The notes under the pieces: generated by a model
Told to the model about the DNA's origin: nothing
The model's database searches: none
Seen by the model: only the letters and a program-made list of their open reading frames with translations
Made by a program: the position numbers and the translations under genes
Part shown: positions 11,162-24,000 of the stretch, one piece after another
Layout of the letters: each line of letters opens with the position of its first letter
How positions within the stretch are numbered: the stretch's first letter is position 1
Source: Adiantum capillus-veneris
Taxonomy: Eukaryota; Streptophyta; Polypodiopsida; Polypodiales; Pteridaceae
DNA: 64,000 bases
Assembly (NCBI GenBank): GCA_014529385.2
Contig: CM043942.1
Location: forward strand, 33,461,969 to 33,525,968
Direction: 5' to 3'

Positions 11162-13123
11162 ATGGATCTTGGATTTTGGTGCATCCTTTCATGCTACTCT
11201 CATAGTGATTGATTTCATACCTATGGTGTAAACATGCGTAGATGCATACATTTGGGTGACTTTGCTTGTGATATTGTTGGTGTAGGTGACATATATTTGA
11301 AGCTTGCTAATGGTTCTCCATTTGTGCCTGAGAATGTGATACATGCACCTACTTTTTCGCTATGCAGTTAGATGAGTGTAGCTATCATATATGCTTTGGC
11401 AATGGCACTTGAAATATTCCAAAGGGATCTTTGGTCTTGGTTGGAGGAGACAAATGCGGTACTTTTTACCCATTATATGTAGTCTGCACTCCTCGAAATG
11501 TTATAAACATAGCTGAGCAGCCAAATACTTCTTGTGGCATAGCCGATTAGGCTATTTAAGCCGAATGGAATGAAAGCTCTATTTCATTTAAGTTACTTTC
11601 CTATCTTCGGCTTTTCAAACTTTGAACAGCGTGTGTATTATATGCATGGTAAGCATGCTAGATTAATGCTTTCTAGTCAATCAAACAAGACAAATTTTAA
11701 GAAGTTCAATCTAGTGCATTTGGATGTGTGTGGGCCTATGCCTACAAAGTCACTAGGTGGTGTTACGTATTTTATCATTTTCATAGATGATACAACTTAC
11801 AAAGTTGGGCATATCCTTTGAAACATAAAGATGATGCCTTTGATATCAGGACCTCACTTGATAGGAAGCTTACATGCTTAAGGATTGATAATAGTGAAGA
11901 GTATGTCTCCAATGAATTCCAAAAATTTTGTGACACATATGGCATTAGGAGAGAGCTTACGCTCCTCCTACACTTGCTCAAAATGAGTTTGGTGAGAAAA
12001 TGAATTGCACAATTCAATAGAGAATCCGTAGCTTGTTGTCTCACGACACGTTTTCAGATGGTTTTTGGGATGAAGCTCTTAAGACTGTAGTTCATTGATG
12101 ATAGATCATCGAGTAAGACACTTTTTGGTGGCATTCCAAAAGAATCTTAGAGTGTTCAAAATCCATCATATGATCTTTGCTTGTGAAGCATTTGTGTATA
12201 TACCCAAAGAGCTTAGATAAACTCTAGAGCCAAAGTCTACAAAGTTCATTTTCATTCACTATGGAGAAATTGGTGAATTGGGTTATCACTTGTGGGATCT
12301 AGTTCTCATAAAATTATCCACAACAATGAAGTGATATTTAATGAGAACAAAATGCACAAAGCTCCTCCTAAAGAGGTGTAGGTGAGGAAGGCTACATTTC
12401 AAGATGTTACGCATGTCACCTCCTATTGACTTTGCTCACCTTCTGTCACAAGGCGAGAAAAGTGTGCATAGTGATGCTCCTATAAACTCTCACCATGCAA
12501 AAAGTAGTGGTAGTACATCAAGTGGTAGTGAAATGCCACTGAGACAAATGAATCCTCATGTAGAGCATGCTGCATTGAGAAGGTCAACAAGGGTTTCTAA
12601 GCCGCTTGAGAGGTTTGTGTTGAGCTTAAATTACATTATGTTGACAGATTGTGGTGAGCCCTCCTTCTTTGATAGGGCTATGTTTCAGGATTACCAGCTT
12701 AAGTGGGAGAGCACTATGAAATCAGAGATGCATTCTTTGAAGAAGAATTAGATTTAGGGCTTAGTGCTTTAGCCAAAAGGGACGAATGCATTGCCATGTA
12801 AATACATCTACAAGTTGAAGGTCACACCCAATGAGGGAAAGCCAAAGTACAAGCTTAGATTGATTACCAAAGGTTTCCAGCAATAGCAAGGTATAGACTT
12901 TGACTAGCGAGCTGTCAAGATGATTGTTTTGGTTACCAAAGAGGACATGCCTTTGGTCCAAATGGATGTTAAGGCAGCGTTCTTACATGGTCACCTTCAT
13001 GAGGACATAAAGCCTTCATGGTTTGAAGCAAGCACCACAAAAACGGTATGATAATTTCGATGCTCGCAAAGCAAAATTGATCATTGCCTCTACACCAAGG
13101 ATGACGAATCGCACAACACATAG
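11162..13123 (+). mobile_element. C5: heavily decayed Ty1/copia body (protease to RT)
   Basis: Fragments in changing frames are in the correct copia order. They are a protease (W-I-L-D-F-G-A-S at 11163, with DSGA changed to DFGA), the pre-integrase '[12 protein letters not shown]', the integrase '[17 protein letters not shown]' at about 11715 with 'FIDD', 'LRIDNSEEYVS' near 11880, the linker 'LRRSTRVSKPLERF' near 12575, and RT pieces 'CKYIYKLKV', 'QMDVKAAFLHG' and 'DHCLYTKDDE'. Many stops and indels show it is old. It lacks LTRs and gag, and the G1 3' LTR abuts its first codon. Confidence 0.8.
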
Positions 13124-13428
13124 TCCAAGCTATACGCGAACAAAGAGAGATAGAGAGTGAGAGAGAGTAAGCAAGAACGTGCAGATGCACCTCCTAGAGC
13201 AGAGTGCTACACCAACACGGCAAGAGAGAAGAGAGAAGAAGACACAAGCAATGGGAGCAATCTCCCCCCGTGCAAGTGTGAGCATTTCCCTCTTGCACGT
13301 ATTTCATTTATAGATTCTTCAATGCTCAAAATAAATACACGTTGGCCGGCCGGAACAAATGACCATAGCTCCTAATGAGCACTTGAGTAATAAATATACA
13401 TATCCCTTATCCATAACATACTCTGGGG
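13118..13428 (-). repeat. S1: solo-LTR-like repeat
   Basis: On the minus strand this begins TGTTATGGATAAGGG, carries a TATA-like tctataaat and continues through gggggagattgc. It matches S2 (20850-21057, same orientation) and S3 (24785-25230, opposite orientation). The TG start, promoter-like box and repeated occurrence suggest an LTR. The other end, near 13118, shares a 'tatagctt' block with S3. No internal coding region can be assigned to it. Confidence 0.6.
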
Positions 13429-13492
13429 TTGAAAAAGCAACTGCCCTTAGTTGCGAGGTGCAAAAGTTGTGGATTCGAGTGCGAGGTACAAA

Positions 13493-13574
13493 ACTTTGAG
13501 TACATGCCTGCATAGCACAATGAGTAACTAAAAACTTTGAGTACATGCCTGCATAGCACAATGAGTAACTAAAA
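13493..13574. repeat. 41-bp tandem duplication
   Basis: Two copies of a 41-bp unit beginning actttgagtacatgcc lie head to tail at 13493 and 13534. They are essentially identical, so the duplication is recent. Confidence 0.85.
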
Positions 13575-15487
13575 ACCAAAAGAGTAAGAATGATTAGTAG
13601 GAAGCAATTTAAAAGTTCAAAATGGTGAAACATGTGTATGGTGTGATGGGAGTGCATAAAATGAAGGAAATGTGCATAGCTGCGGAGTGCAACCTTGCTT
13701 AAAATTTTTGTTCCAAATAGACCTCCATCTGTACACCTTTCCATACCAATTCATCATATCCTTTCATATCAATCCATACCAAATGTGGTGGGCCAGTTCC
13801 ACATATAATGTAACCACAGAGAGACCTGCCTGACCAGGCGTAGGCACTCTAGTATACATGTATCGACATCCATAAATTTTCTTAACAATATTGCAAAGCG
13901 GAGAGGCCTGCCTCACAAGGCGTAGGCACTCTAAGACACGTGTCAATAACCATAAGTGTCCATAACTGTGGAGGAGAGAGTCTTGCCATCCTTGCCATGA
14001 CAATGCACAATGTTGCAACCAGTATGTGGGGTAGTTTGACCAAGGGCATGTGTAAAAATTTATACCTGGAGGTTTGGTGACGTGAAACCGTTACTCATAG
14101 CTTTATCTACAATAGTAATTCTCAAATACAAAGTAGTAAAAATGACGTCTTACCAATTGTAAAACTAATTGAAGCACACACTAATTGTATGAACATGTTA
14201 AAAGTTGGTCATGAGAGTTGTGATTAATGTAGGGATGGGCGGCAGTAGAGATGAGGGTCGTGTGATAACATTACGAAGGTCAAAGAGTAGGTCTAATGAA
14301 GAAACTAGTCAAGGGATGGTGTAAACCACGTTCAAAATAAAATTTGAAAAATAAAAATAAAAATTCATTCTAACTATATGACCTGATATTCAGCATGGTT
14401 ACTGTAATCAACTACGGAGGAGTACTAGAAATTTGTCATGTTATATTGCGTACAGTGAAAGAAGGACGCCTTTTGGTCAAGAGAGATGTGTGGTCTTGTT
14501 GAAGGGTATAAGTAAACACATCTAGGATTGTGGCACAATCGTGTATGACAGTGTTAGTATAGTCAATTAGTAAGGAGGAAGATATGGATTAATTAAGAGA
14601 TTCGAGTGAGTAGCCAGGAAGGGTATAGGGATTGGAAAATCTAAGAGAACATGGGTAGGATATTGTCATTGAAGCTGTCAAAATGAGTTGACAAAATAAA
14701 ATAACGAGATGACTTAACTAAATGGCGCGCATTATGTTGCATAAATATTTGTGAATCCTTAAATGAGTTAGAGAAGTGTAGCAAAAACAGATGAGGATCA
14801 TGATAAAAGAAAACATTGTATTAATGGCAATCAAGACAGAGAGTACACAGACGATGAATAAACTCAAAGTGCAAATAGTAATGACCACCATGACACTTTC
14901 TCTTGTACAACTGGACACTCAACTGCCTGGTAAAAGAAGCAAGTAGAAGAGATGATTATTCGCCATGAGCGGGTGGGGTGTGCCGAGGTCCGAAAGGCCA
15001 CAAAATTATGGTTGCCCTTCGACATATTCATGCCAAGCACGTAGGGTTTTGGGTACCAAATAATCTGTAGTTGAGTGACTAGTGGGAAAATAGCGACAGA
15101 CTTTGATGCCCCAACATATGTCATTGTCGATGGCATAATCCTACAGAATGGAAATCCGAATGTCGTGGAGGGCCATGAGAAAGGTTTTTTGAAGTGAAGG
15201 AATTGTTGTAGGTGCGTAACCGGAAGTGGGATAGGGAGGTAGCTGATAGCGAGCACAAACGGTATGTCTGGAGGACACACGCAACCGAAGCACTTGCAAA
15301 GAGGCCGTCTTGTCAAGTACCAACAATAGCACCACATGATGATCGGGGAGGCGGGCACATAAGAGATCTTTGTCAAGATCCGTATATCGCCGAGGGGGGG
15401 GGAGACAAGAACTCTGTCAGCGTCCACTTGCATAGGTGGTTGTACGAGAACAGAGTGAAGAAGAAGAAGAATAGTGAAATGGCGTGG
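13575..15487. other. Unassigned stretch left of C2
   Basis: I recognise no gene here. Short frames on both strands (for example 14864-15433 minus) show no known motif. The stretch was continuous with 20668 onward before C2 inserted at the gaaac target, so it may be the interior of an old element bounded by the S1 and S2 repeats. Confidence 0.4.
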
Positions 15488-15492
15488 GAAAC

Positions 15493-15719
15493 TGTTGGAA
15501 TAAGGGTTGCAGAGAAATGCACACAGCTTGGAGAAGACGAAGGAAGCTCAAGGCACACAATAGAGAGTGTGTTACTTAGTGTGCAATAGAAAGATGGATA
15601 GCCCTAGAGTGATGGGCATATATACAATGCACGGGGGGAAAAACCTCCTAAAGAGGGAAAGAATGCCCCGACGGTCCTAGAGTGTTCACACACATCACTA
15701 CCACATGTATATGGTAACA
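15493..15719 (-). repeat. C2 3' LTR
   Basis: The LTR is 227 bp and reads TGTTACC to CCAACA on the minus strand. It is paired with 20438-20662 and also matches the LTRs at 26093-26312 and 1-141. Confidence 0.92.
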
Positions 15720-15794
15720 AATCCCCCCTGGAGTGATGCGATGATCGAGAGATGGCACATGAGTAAAGGGAAGTGCCATGCCCTGAGGACATGA

Positions 15795-16382
15795 TCAGTC
15801 CACAAAGGGGAGTAAGCCCAAAGCTTTGCGGAAAGCTTCAAGCTTATCACGAGACAATGCCTTTGTCAAAAGATCTGCAAGGTTGTCCTGTGTTAGCACA
15901 TAAGCCAAGCTGATCTCTCCTGCTGAGAGCCTCTCCCTGACATAGTGGTAATGCACCTCAATGTGTTTTGTGCGAGCATGAAAAACTGGGTTCCTCGCAA
16001 CTGCCAATGCGCTCTGACTATAAGTGTAGATAGTGTTGGCAGTGTCTTGTCCAACACCCAAATCAGCCATAAGGTGTCTGAGCCATACACACTCAACCGT
16101 AGCTGTGAAGACTGCCCTGTACTCAGCCTCACAAATCGAAGTGGCCACAATAGGTTTCTTCTTGCTCAACCATGATATACATGAACTGCCAAGCATGAAA
16201 CAAAAACCCCTTGTGGACACTCGCGTGTCAAAACAACCAACCCAATCTGAGTCCGAAAAAGCATGTAAGTCTGGCATCAATGATCCCCCCTTGGGATAAA
16301 ACAAGCCAAGATGTAAAGTGCCACTAAGGTAGCGGAAAATCCTCTTGACAGCCTGCCAATGCTTAGACCCTGGGCTATGCAT
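15795..16382 (-). pseudogene. C2 RNase H
   Basis: This is the copia RNase H with 'HAFSDSDWVGC', SWLSKKK, 'SICEAEYRAV' and the C-terminal 'HARTKHIEVHYHYVRE...NLADLLTKALS' signature. The segment that reads C-N-D-S-Q-S-A in C3 is Y-T-Y-S-Q-S-A here. A catalytic Asp has therefore been replaced by Tyr, which should abolish activity. Confidence 0.88.
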
Positions 16383-17478
16383 AAATCTGCTGACCTGTGA
16401 GACTGCAAACTAAATATCCGGCCTCGTGTTGCATACATAAATGAGGCAACCAACATCAGTTTGGTAAAGAGTGACATCAGCAGGATTGCCAGCATCATGT
16501 AGACTCAACTTCAAACCTGTTTCCATGGGAGTGGCAGTAGGTTTGCAATCCTCAAGTCCAAACTGACATAGCAATGTCTCTATGTAACTCTTTTGACACA
16601 AGGCAATACCACCATCGCATTGCTTAAACTGTATGCCCAAATAATGATGCAACAGCCCCAAATCTTTCATCTTGAAAGTAGCATTCAAATCAGCCTTAAA
16701 TTCAGCAATATATCTCTCATTTGGTCCAGTGATCAGCAAATCATCAACATAAAGAACCACAATGAGAAATACATCGTCCTCACGCTTTACATACAATGTG
16801 CTTTCTGTTGGACTGTTACGAAAGCCTCGTTTAACCAAATGAGTGTCAGCTTTCTCATACCAAGCACGAGGAGATTGCTTCAACCCATACAAAGCCTTCT
16901 TACATCTGCACACTTTGTCCTCTTGTCCTTTTATGACAAAACCGCGAGGCTGCGTTACATAAACAAACTTCCTCAAATATGTCACCATTCAAGAAAGTAG
17001 TAACAATGTCTGATTGATTTACATCCCAACCAAAATGAGCTGCCAATGCACATAGAAAACGCACAGTAGTCATACGACAAGTGGGAGCAAAAGTCTCTTC
17101 ATAATCTATGCCTTTTTGTTGTGCATAACCCTTTGCAACAAGTCAAGCCTTATGGTGATCAATCTCACCATCCGAATTGCGTTTCAACTTGTAAACCCAC
17201 TTCGTACCAATGGCCTTTTTGCCAGGAGGCAAATCACATAAAGTCCATGTGTCATTTTCTATGAGTGCATCGTATTCTGATTGCATGGCAGCCATCCAAT
17301 TTTCTGAATTCTGTGCTTCATCAAAAGACAGAGGCTCCTCAACATCATGTAAGCTAGACACAACCAAAGCATAACAATCTGATGCATAAGATGCATGGCG
17401 AGAGCCTGAATGAGTACGACTACACAAAGCTACATCCAATTTACTGTAACGCAAAGTGTGCACCAGCCATTTTGGCAT
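16383..17478 (-). pseudogene. C2 reverse transcriptase
   Basis: The copia RT is split over frames. The N-terminal part (17143-17478) has 'ENWMAAMQSEYDAL', 'WTLCDLPPGKKAIGTKWVYKLK' and the start of the fingers. The distal part (16410-16988) has 'ALYGLKQSPRAWYEKAD' and the catalytic LYVDDLLI box. The link between them contains frame breaks near 17000-17142, and it is separated from RNase H by a stop near 16383-16410. Confidence 0.85.
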
Positions 17479-17697
17479 ACCTCTAGCCTGCTCATTTTCA
17501 GCCCTTTCCTCATCAAGTACATCATGTATATCTGCATCAGTAATAGGCTAATCTAGAACATTTTCAGAAACCCCCATAGGCTGTACATTTGCCTCATTGG
17601 AACTTACATTCGTATTTCCACCACTGAAAAGAGGCAAAAAAGTGTCATAAATGTCTTGTGAGCTTACATTACTATCTCTAGTACATGACAGCAAGGG

Positions 17698-18841
17698 CTA
17701 AACAGAATCTTCCACAAACACTACATCCCGAGAAACCAGAATACTTTTTGTTTGCGGATGATACAACATGTAACCTTTGCTTTCAGCACTATAACCAACA
17801 AAAATACATTTGACAGCCTTATCATCCAATTTTCTGCACTGCACTTGTGGCACCAAAGCATATGCCAAACAGCCAAAAACACGCATGTGCTCAATAGAAG
17901 GCTTTCTATCATGCCATGCTTCATATGGAGTAATAGACTGCAAAGCTTTTGTAGGACACCTGTTTAGTACATAAGTGGCACACATGATGGCCTCAAGCCA
18001 AAAAGAATGCGGTAAAGCTTGACTTTTGACCATACATCGTGCCATATTCGTCAGTGACCTGTTTTTCCTCTCAGCAACACCATTTTGTTGAGGTGTATAA
18101 GGCACTGTACATTGGTGTTTTATCCCACTACTAGCCAGAAATGCATTAAATTCATGAGACATATACTCCCCCCCTCGATCGGAACGGAGGGTGCCCCCTC
18201 GAGACATTTTCAGCCATAGCCAGAAATTGTTTGAAGCACATAAAAACTTTGGACTTCGCTTTAAGCAAAAATACCCATGCATGCCTGGAGTAATCATCAA
18301 TGAAAGTCACAAAGTACAAGTAATTGCCCAAGGACGGAGTTTTCATGGGCCCACAAACATCACTATGCACAAGCTGTAACCTACATGTGGCCCGAACTGA
18401 ACCATCCTTTGGAAACTTAGAACGCTGCATCTTACCCAAAATACAGCCTTCACAAACATGTTTGATAGGTGCTTCAAGAGGTGGCAAAGAAGCAACCATA
18501 TCAGATTTCTGCAAATGCAGCAAACTGAAAAAATTCAGATGACCAAAACGTGCATGCCAAAGTTTTGCATATGAAATAGCCCTTGAATCTGCAATAGCAT
18601 TTGCAAAATTTTGTCCACACTTGTCATACAAAGTGAGCTTATACAGCCCACGGCACAAAAGGCCAGATGCAACAATTTCATCACCAAAACTGATATCATG
18701 AACTTTACATCTGTCATCCACAAATTTGACTACAAGTCCAAGTCTAGCAAGTGCGGATACAGACAAGAGATTCTTCTTGATCCCAGGTACATAAAGTGCA
18801 TCAACAAGTGTGAAAGAACTGCCATTAGCAGCAGTAAGCAC
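17698..18841 (-). pseudogene. C2 integrase and end of protease
   Basis: Reading leftward, the distal protease/linker ('ALYVPGIKKNLLSVS') is followed by the GAG-pre-integrase zinc finger ('WHARFGHLNF...CEGCILGK'). The integrase core then shows 'VHSDVCGPM', 'FIDDYSRHAW', 'SDRGGEY' and 'PQQNGVAERKNR', so the D, D and E residues are all visible. A frame change near 18190-18230 separates the first Asp from the second and third catalytic residues. The integrase ends at a stop near 17698. Confidence 0.87.
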
Positions 18842-20075
18842 AATCTTTCCAACTCCCTAAACTGGATAAGAGGCATTGTTGGCACAAGTGACTGAATTCC
18901 CATGAGGGACAGACTCGAGAGAGGTAAACAATTCACGATGTGAGGTAATGTGCTTTGTAGCACCATTGTCGAAATACCACACATGTGAATCTGCAGCAAT
19001 TGACAAGCATGCATCATGGACAGCAGGATTGTAAGTGCACTCTGCGCTAAAAGCCCATCTGCATCAACATGAGCATTACAGTCTCCTTTCACAGAAGACT
19101 CAACAATGGCTGCATTTGTAGTGGAACCGGCATTTGCAGTGGAACCACCCTCTTTCTTCTTAGCCTCTTTGGCCTTCAACTTAGGACACGACTTGATCAA
19201 GTGATCATTAGCTTTACAATAATGGCAACGCATCTTCTTTTTGCCCTTATCACCAGAATTTCCAGACGAAGTGCTGCAAGCTGAAGCATTAGGAACAGTA
19301 TTTTTGCCGCTCGCAACAGAACCATAAGAAGTGGCTGCATTGCTGTTACCACCCTTTCTTTGAGAAGCAATAAAATCCTGTTCAACTGCACGCTGCCTAG
19401 TCCTGTTTTTTCTAGAAAGTGACTCTTGCAACAGCAATGTGCATAATGCATCAAACTTGACAACTTCAGGATTTCCTTGGGTCATAAGTCTCCAAGTACT
19501 AGCAAAAGTCTGGTAAGAATCTGGTAAGGCATCAAGACTAGTCTGCACAAGGGAACTATCTGAAATGACTTCACCTGCAGAAATAAGTTGCTCATTGATA
19601 TCCTTGACACTAGCAAGGAAAGTGTCCATATCATCTTCCTCATGCATAATCTTCGACTCCAGATCTTTACACAGCAAAGCAATTTTAGCCTCATTGTGAC
19701 TTCATAAAGACCATCCAAAATATCCCAAGCCTGTTTTGCACATTTTGCTGAACGGATGTGAGGAACAATGGTGCACTTCACACACAACACAATCAATGCA
19801 TGAGCCTACGCATCCTTAACATCCCAACGAGCTTGTTCTGCTGTAGGCAAAACAACTCTAACAGCAGCAATCCTTACAGCAAGACCTGCAACATCCTCAA
19901 CATCGCCTACATCCTCAGAACCAGGACGTACATCAATGCCCTGCACAATATTCCAAACGCCCTTTGACACAAGAACATGTTGCATCATATAAGCCCACAT
20001 AGGGTAATTGTCCCCATCCAACCTGTCCTCAACAGCAAACATCTTGAACACATCTGTGTTGTTGTTCTCAGCCAT
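18842..20075 (-). pseudogene. gag: C2 gag and protease
   Basis: The gag begins at ATG 20075 (MAENNNTD) with a UBN2-type copia capsid ('LDGDNYPMWAYMMQHVL'). A TAG ends this frame at 19806, and the continuation lies in other frames (19482-19796 and 18730-19677). The zinc knuckle CHYCKANDHLIKSC (CX2CX4HX4C) is intact near 19195-19236. The protease active site near 18965 reads D-N-G-A in place of D-S-G-A. The element is therefore inactive, though each part is recognisable. Confidence 0.83.
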
Positions 20076-20423
20076 GGTAAATGCTGCACCTGATGTGAAA
20101 ACTGTCCGAAAATAGGAGAAATGGAGCGGGAACAACACGTGCTATATAGCACAAACCGTAGAAGACTATAAGGCACCTGTTATGCAGAAAACGGCACTGA
20201 CAGAAACTTTGCACAAAATGATGAAATAGCCTGTGCAGTACTGCCTGTAGTGGAAACGGAGGCCGAAATGAGCCCTAATCAGAAATCTGAGCAAACCAAG
20301 CTCTACGAGCTATCCCAAAATATTTTTCGACCCGCGAACACTCGCCAAACCTCACTGTAATCGGAGAAAGTGAGCAGGTGTGTGTTGGAGCAGCTGGCGA
20401 CTAAGCCCGGGAGGACACAACCT

Positions 20424-20435
20424 ACTCTGATACCA
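20424..20435 (-). other. C2 primer binding site
   Basis: On the minus strand this reads tggtatcagagt, two bases inside the 5' LTR. It is the usual copia complement to the initiator Met-tRNA 3' end. Confidence 0.85.
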
Positions 20436-20437
20436 AT

Positions 20438-20662
20438 TGTTGGAATTAGGGTTGCAGAGAAACGCACACAACTTGGAGAAGACGAAGGAAGATCAAGGCA
20501 CACAATAGAGAGTGTTACTTAGTGTGCAATAGAAAGATGGATAGCCCTAGAGTGATGGGCGTATATACAATGCACGGGGGGAAAAACCTCCTAAAGAGGG
20601 AAAAAATGCCCCGGCGGTCCTAGTGTCTTCACACACATCACTACCACATGTATATGGTAACA
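20438..20662 (-). repeat. C2 5' LTR
   Basis: The LTR is 225 bp, TGTTACC to CCAACA on the minus strand, with tgttggaatt at its plus-strand left edge. It is flanked on the right by the gaaac duplication. Confidence 0.92.
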
Positions 20663-20667
20663 GAAAC

Positions 20668-20781
20668 TATCCCAGGATACTGTGAGAGAGAAAAGCATCG
20701 ACGTGCAGAGAAATAGGGAGAAAGAGAGAGAGATGGGTGGTTGGTGGTTGTGTAGCTGATGTCAGTCGACAAAGGACGATA

Positions 20782-20844
<63 letters not shown>

Positions 20845-21057
20845 TTGCAGCTGAGGTTATAAGGTGGGAGAGAAGAGAGAAGAAGACACAAGCACAGGGT
20901 GCAATCTCCCCCCGTGCAAGAGTGAGCATCCCCTCTTGCACGTATTTCGTTTATAGATTCTTGCTCAAAATGAATACACATTGGCCGATCGGCAAAAATG
21001 ACCATAGCTCCTAATGAGCACTTGAGAAATAAATATACATATCCCTTATCCATAACA
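20668..21057 (-). repeat. S2: LTR-like repeat with AG microsatellite
   Basis: The S2 minus strand begins TGTTATGG at 21057 and aligns with S1 down to about 20850. Beyond that point lies an (AG)n run at 20785-20836, where S1 has a degenerate GA tract and S3 a GT array. C2 inserted at its left side. On the right, a purine run (minus sense ggaaaaagaaagaaaaa) sits just before the TGTTATGG and could be a polypurine tract. Confidence 0.55.
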
Positions 21058-21099
21058 AAGATTTTTCTTTCTTTTTCCCAAAAGGTAGTGAAAACTTAT

Positions 21100-24000
21100 T
21101 TAAAAATACATATGATGCATGTAGCTGTCGCAACTGGGAGCCCAGAAGAAGCATGTGATGGCGGTTGTGCACGTAGCATCGTAGTTGGGAGCCCACCTCA
21201 TAGCAGACGATACGTGCGATGGTGGTCGCTTGTATGGAATGCTATGAAAGACCGCTACTTTTTTGCACACATGCTTTTTAACATGGAGAGCAAGAGATTG
21301 AGTATTTCTTTTGTGAGCTCACTTATAGATTGTGCTAAGAAGAAGGATTTGTACCAAGGCAATAGGATATATGTGATAGTGGGTTACTTGAAAAGAATGC
21401 ATGCTTGAGGAACATGTTGGTTAGTATGTATGTCAAGTGCGGTGCACCTGTTATGATGTAGCAAGTCTTTGATGAGCTTCCTATGCGAGATGTCATCTCT
21501 GACTACTGCTGGAGATGCCCAATAGGGGCAAGGTCAGAAAGCTTTGGGCTATTTTCAATAGATGCAAAGCGAGCGCCTCTCTCTAGACGCAATCACTTGC
21601 ACGTGCAATTTGAAGGCATGTGGCTCTAGCAAGGTGCTAATATGGGCACAAAAATTCACAAGGATATTGTTAGTCATAGGTTGTTGAAATGAGTTGTCGT
21701 GCTTGGCACTGACTTGGTCGATATGTATGCCATATGTGGTGCACTTTAGAAAGCACAAAAAGTGCTTGAGGAGCTTACTGTTCGAAACACGTCTCTTGGA
21801 ATGCACTAATTGCATGATACGCACAACATAAGCAGGGCCAGAAGGCTCCAGGTTGTTTTTAGCTGATGCAAAGTGCAAGATCCGCTAAGTGCAAGCCTCT
21901 AAATAAGCTTACTTTGCCTGGCTTTGCACTCCAAAGTTAGCTTTACAAGTTCCCTTGAGTACAGATTATTGATGCCTCTTAAATCAACACCTTTGAAGTG
22001 CATCTGGCACTTCCTTAGGAGTGCAAGTGCCTCTTGCAAACGTGAAGGCCTGCGCTAGGTTACTTATGCAAGATTTTGGTGCACGAGGTTGATTTTTGTG
22101 GGGTTGTCAACATCGGCCTTGGAGATTTTCGGGAAGAACTCCATGATTGTTGGCCTGCCATTGAGGGACTTCCTTTGAAGACAAGGTCAAAGAAGATCAT
22201 CCGTCTGCACATGTTTGACATCACCAGGCTTTCACCACCCCTGTCGTGAGAGCCATGATGCCGATGGCCGTCTTGTTGTGGCTAGCAGGGATGGTCCATT
22301 TAAAGCCATTGTTCTCAATCTAGTGCTTTGGCAGCCTTGTCTCCGTCTGCATTTGCCTTGTCAACGGATGTTTTCAGCGGATGCAATGTGAGGGCCTCTT
22401 TCTAGATGAAATCAAGTACGCGTGCATCTTGAATGCATGTAGCTCTAGGAGGATGTTGATATGGGCTTAGAAATTCACTTCGATATCGTTAGTCTAGGGT
22501 TGTTGCAAAAAAAATTCGTGGTTGGCAATGCCCTAATTGATAAGTATGTCAATTGTGCCGCACTTTAGAGAGCACAGAAAGTGCTTCAGGAGCTTGTTGT
22601 TTGGAATGTCGTCTCTTGGAGTGCATTGATTGCCGGATATGCGCAACAGGAGTAGGGCCATAAATCCCTAGGCTATTTTTTACAAATGCAAAGTGAGGGC
22701 CTCCCTCCTAGTGCAATCACTTACGTGTGCATCTTGAAGTCATGTGGCTCTACGCAAGGTGGTGGTATGGGCATAAAAATTCATGATGATATTGTTACTC
22801 AGGGGTTGTTGAAAGAGATGTCATGTTTGTGAGTGCCTTGGTTGATATGTATGCCAAGCATTGATTACAACACGAGCAAGGCAAGAAAGCCTTTGGCTGT
22901 TTTTAGTGGATTCAAAGTGAGGGCCTCTGTCCGTGTGGTGCACTTTAGAGAGCACCAAAACCTCTCGAAAAGCTTTCTATCCATAGTGTGGACTCTTGGA
23001 ATGCACCGATTGCAGGATTTGCCCCATAGGGGTAGGGCTAGAAAGATCTATTCTATTTTTACAAATCCAAAGCGATGGCCTCTCTCCTCATTGAAGGATT
23101 TGCTCCATAGGGCCATGGCCAAAAACCTCTTAAGCTATTTTCAACAAATGCGAAGTGAGGGCCTCACCAAAACTTCTCGAGGAGCTTCCTGTCTAGAGTG
23201 TGGACTCTTAATATGCATTGATTGCACGATTTTCCTGATAGGGCAAGGTCAGAAAGCTCCAGTCTATTTTCAACAGATGCAAAGCGAGGGCCTCTCTCCT
23301 GATTGCAACATTTTCCCCATAAGGGAAGGTCAAGAAAGCTCTAGTCTATTCTTAATAGATGCAAAGCAAGGGCCTCTCTCCAGATGCAATCACTTACACA
23401 TGCATCTTGAAGGCATGTGGCTCTATGCAAGATGCTAATATGGGCTTAAAAATTCACTCTAATATTGTTAGTCAGGGTTGTAGCAAAAAAATGTCGTGCT
23501 TGGAAATGCCTTGGACGATATGTATGCCAAATGTGGTGCACTTCAGAAGGCATAGAAAGTGCTTGAGGGAATGTCATCTCTTGGAGTGCATTGATTGTGG
23601 GATGTGTGCAACATGAGTAGAGCCAGAAATCTCTAGGCTATTTTCAGCGAGTGCAAAGGGAGGGCATCTCTCTTGAAGTAATCATATATGCATGCTTCTT
23701 GAAGGCATGTGGCTCTATGCAAGATACTGACATGGGCATAAAAATTCATGATGATATTGTTAGTCAAGAGCCATTGAAAAAAGATATTGTGCTTGGCAAT
23801 GCCTTGGTTGACATGTTCATTAAATGTGGTGCACTATAGAGAGGACCAAAAGTGCTCGAGAGAGGCTCTTTTTGCTTTGCATCTTGTCAAAATACATCAA
23901 AGATTCCTTTCCATGCCGATGTTGGGTAGGGTATACTCAAGTCAGCAAAGCATCTGGTTTAGACACTGATGGGTTGCAAGCTTGCCAACTCTACTACACA

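Larger units (their letters stand above)
15488..20667 (-). mobile_element. C2: Ty1/copia element with target-site duplication
   Basis: This is a complete structure. The LTRs are at 15493-15719 (3') and 20438-20662 (5'), flanked by identical 5-bp duplications gaaac at 15488-15492 and 20663-20667. A Met-tRNA primer site lies at 20424-20435, and a purine tract (ccaggggggatt in minus sense) is next to the 3' LTR. The internal order gag, protease, integrase, RT, RNase H is that of copia. The LTRs differ at about nine bases and a 2-bp indel over about 225 bp (roughly 4 percent). Stops and frame breaks make the element non-coding as a whole. Confidence 0.93.

Noticed and set aside
13493-13574. CRISPR-like repeat
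   Set aside because: Just two adjacent copies without spacers in a plant sequence; a simple tandem duplication.
14864-15433. 189-codon minus-strand frame
   Set aside because: No motif, no homolog I recognise, and it overlaps another long frame on the other strand. Not supported as a gene.
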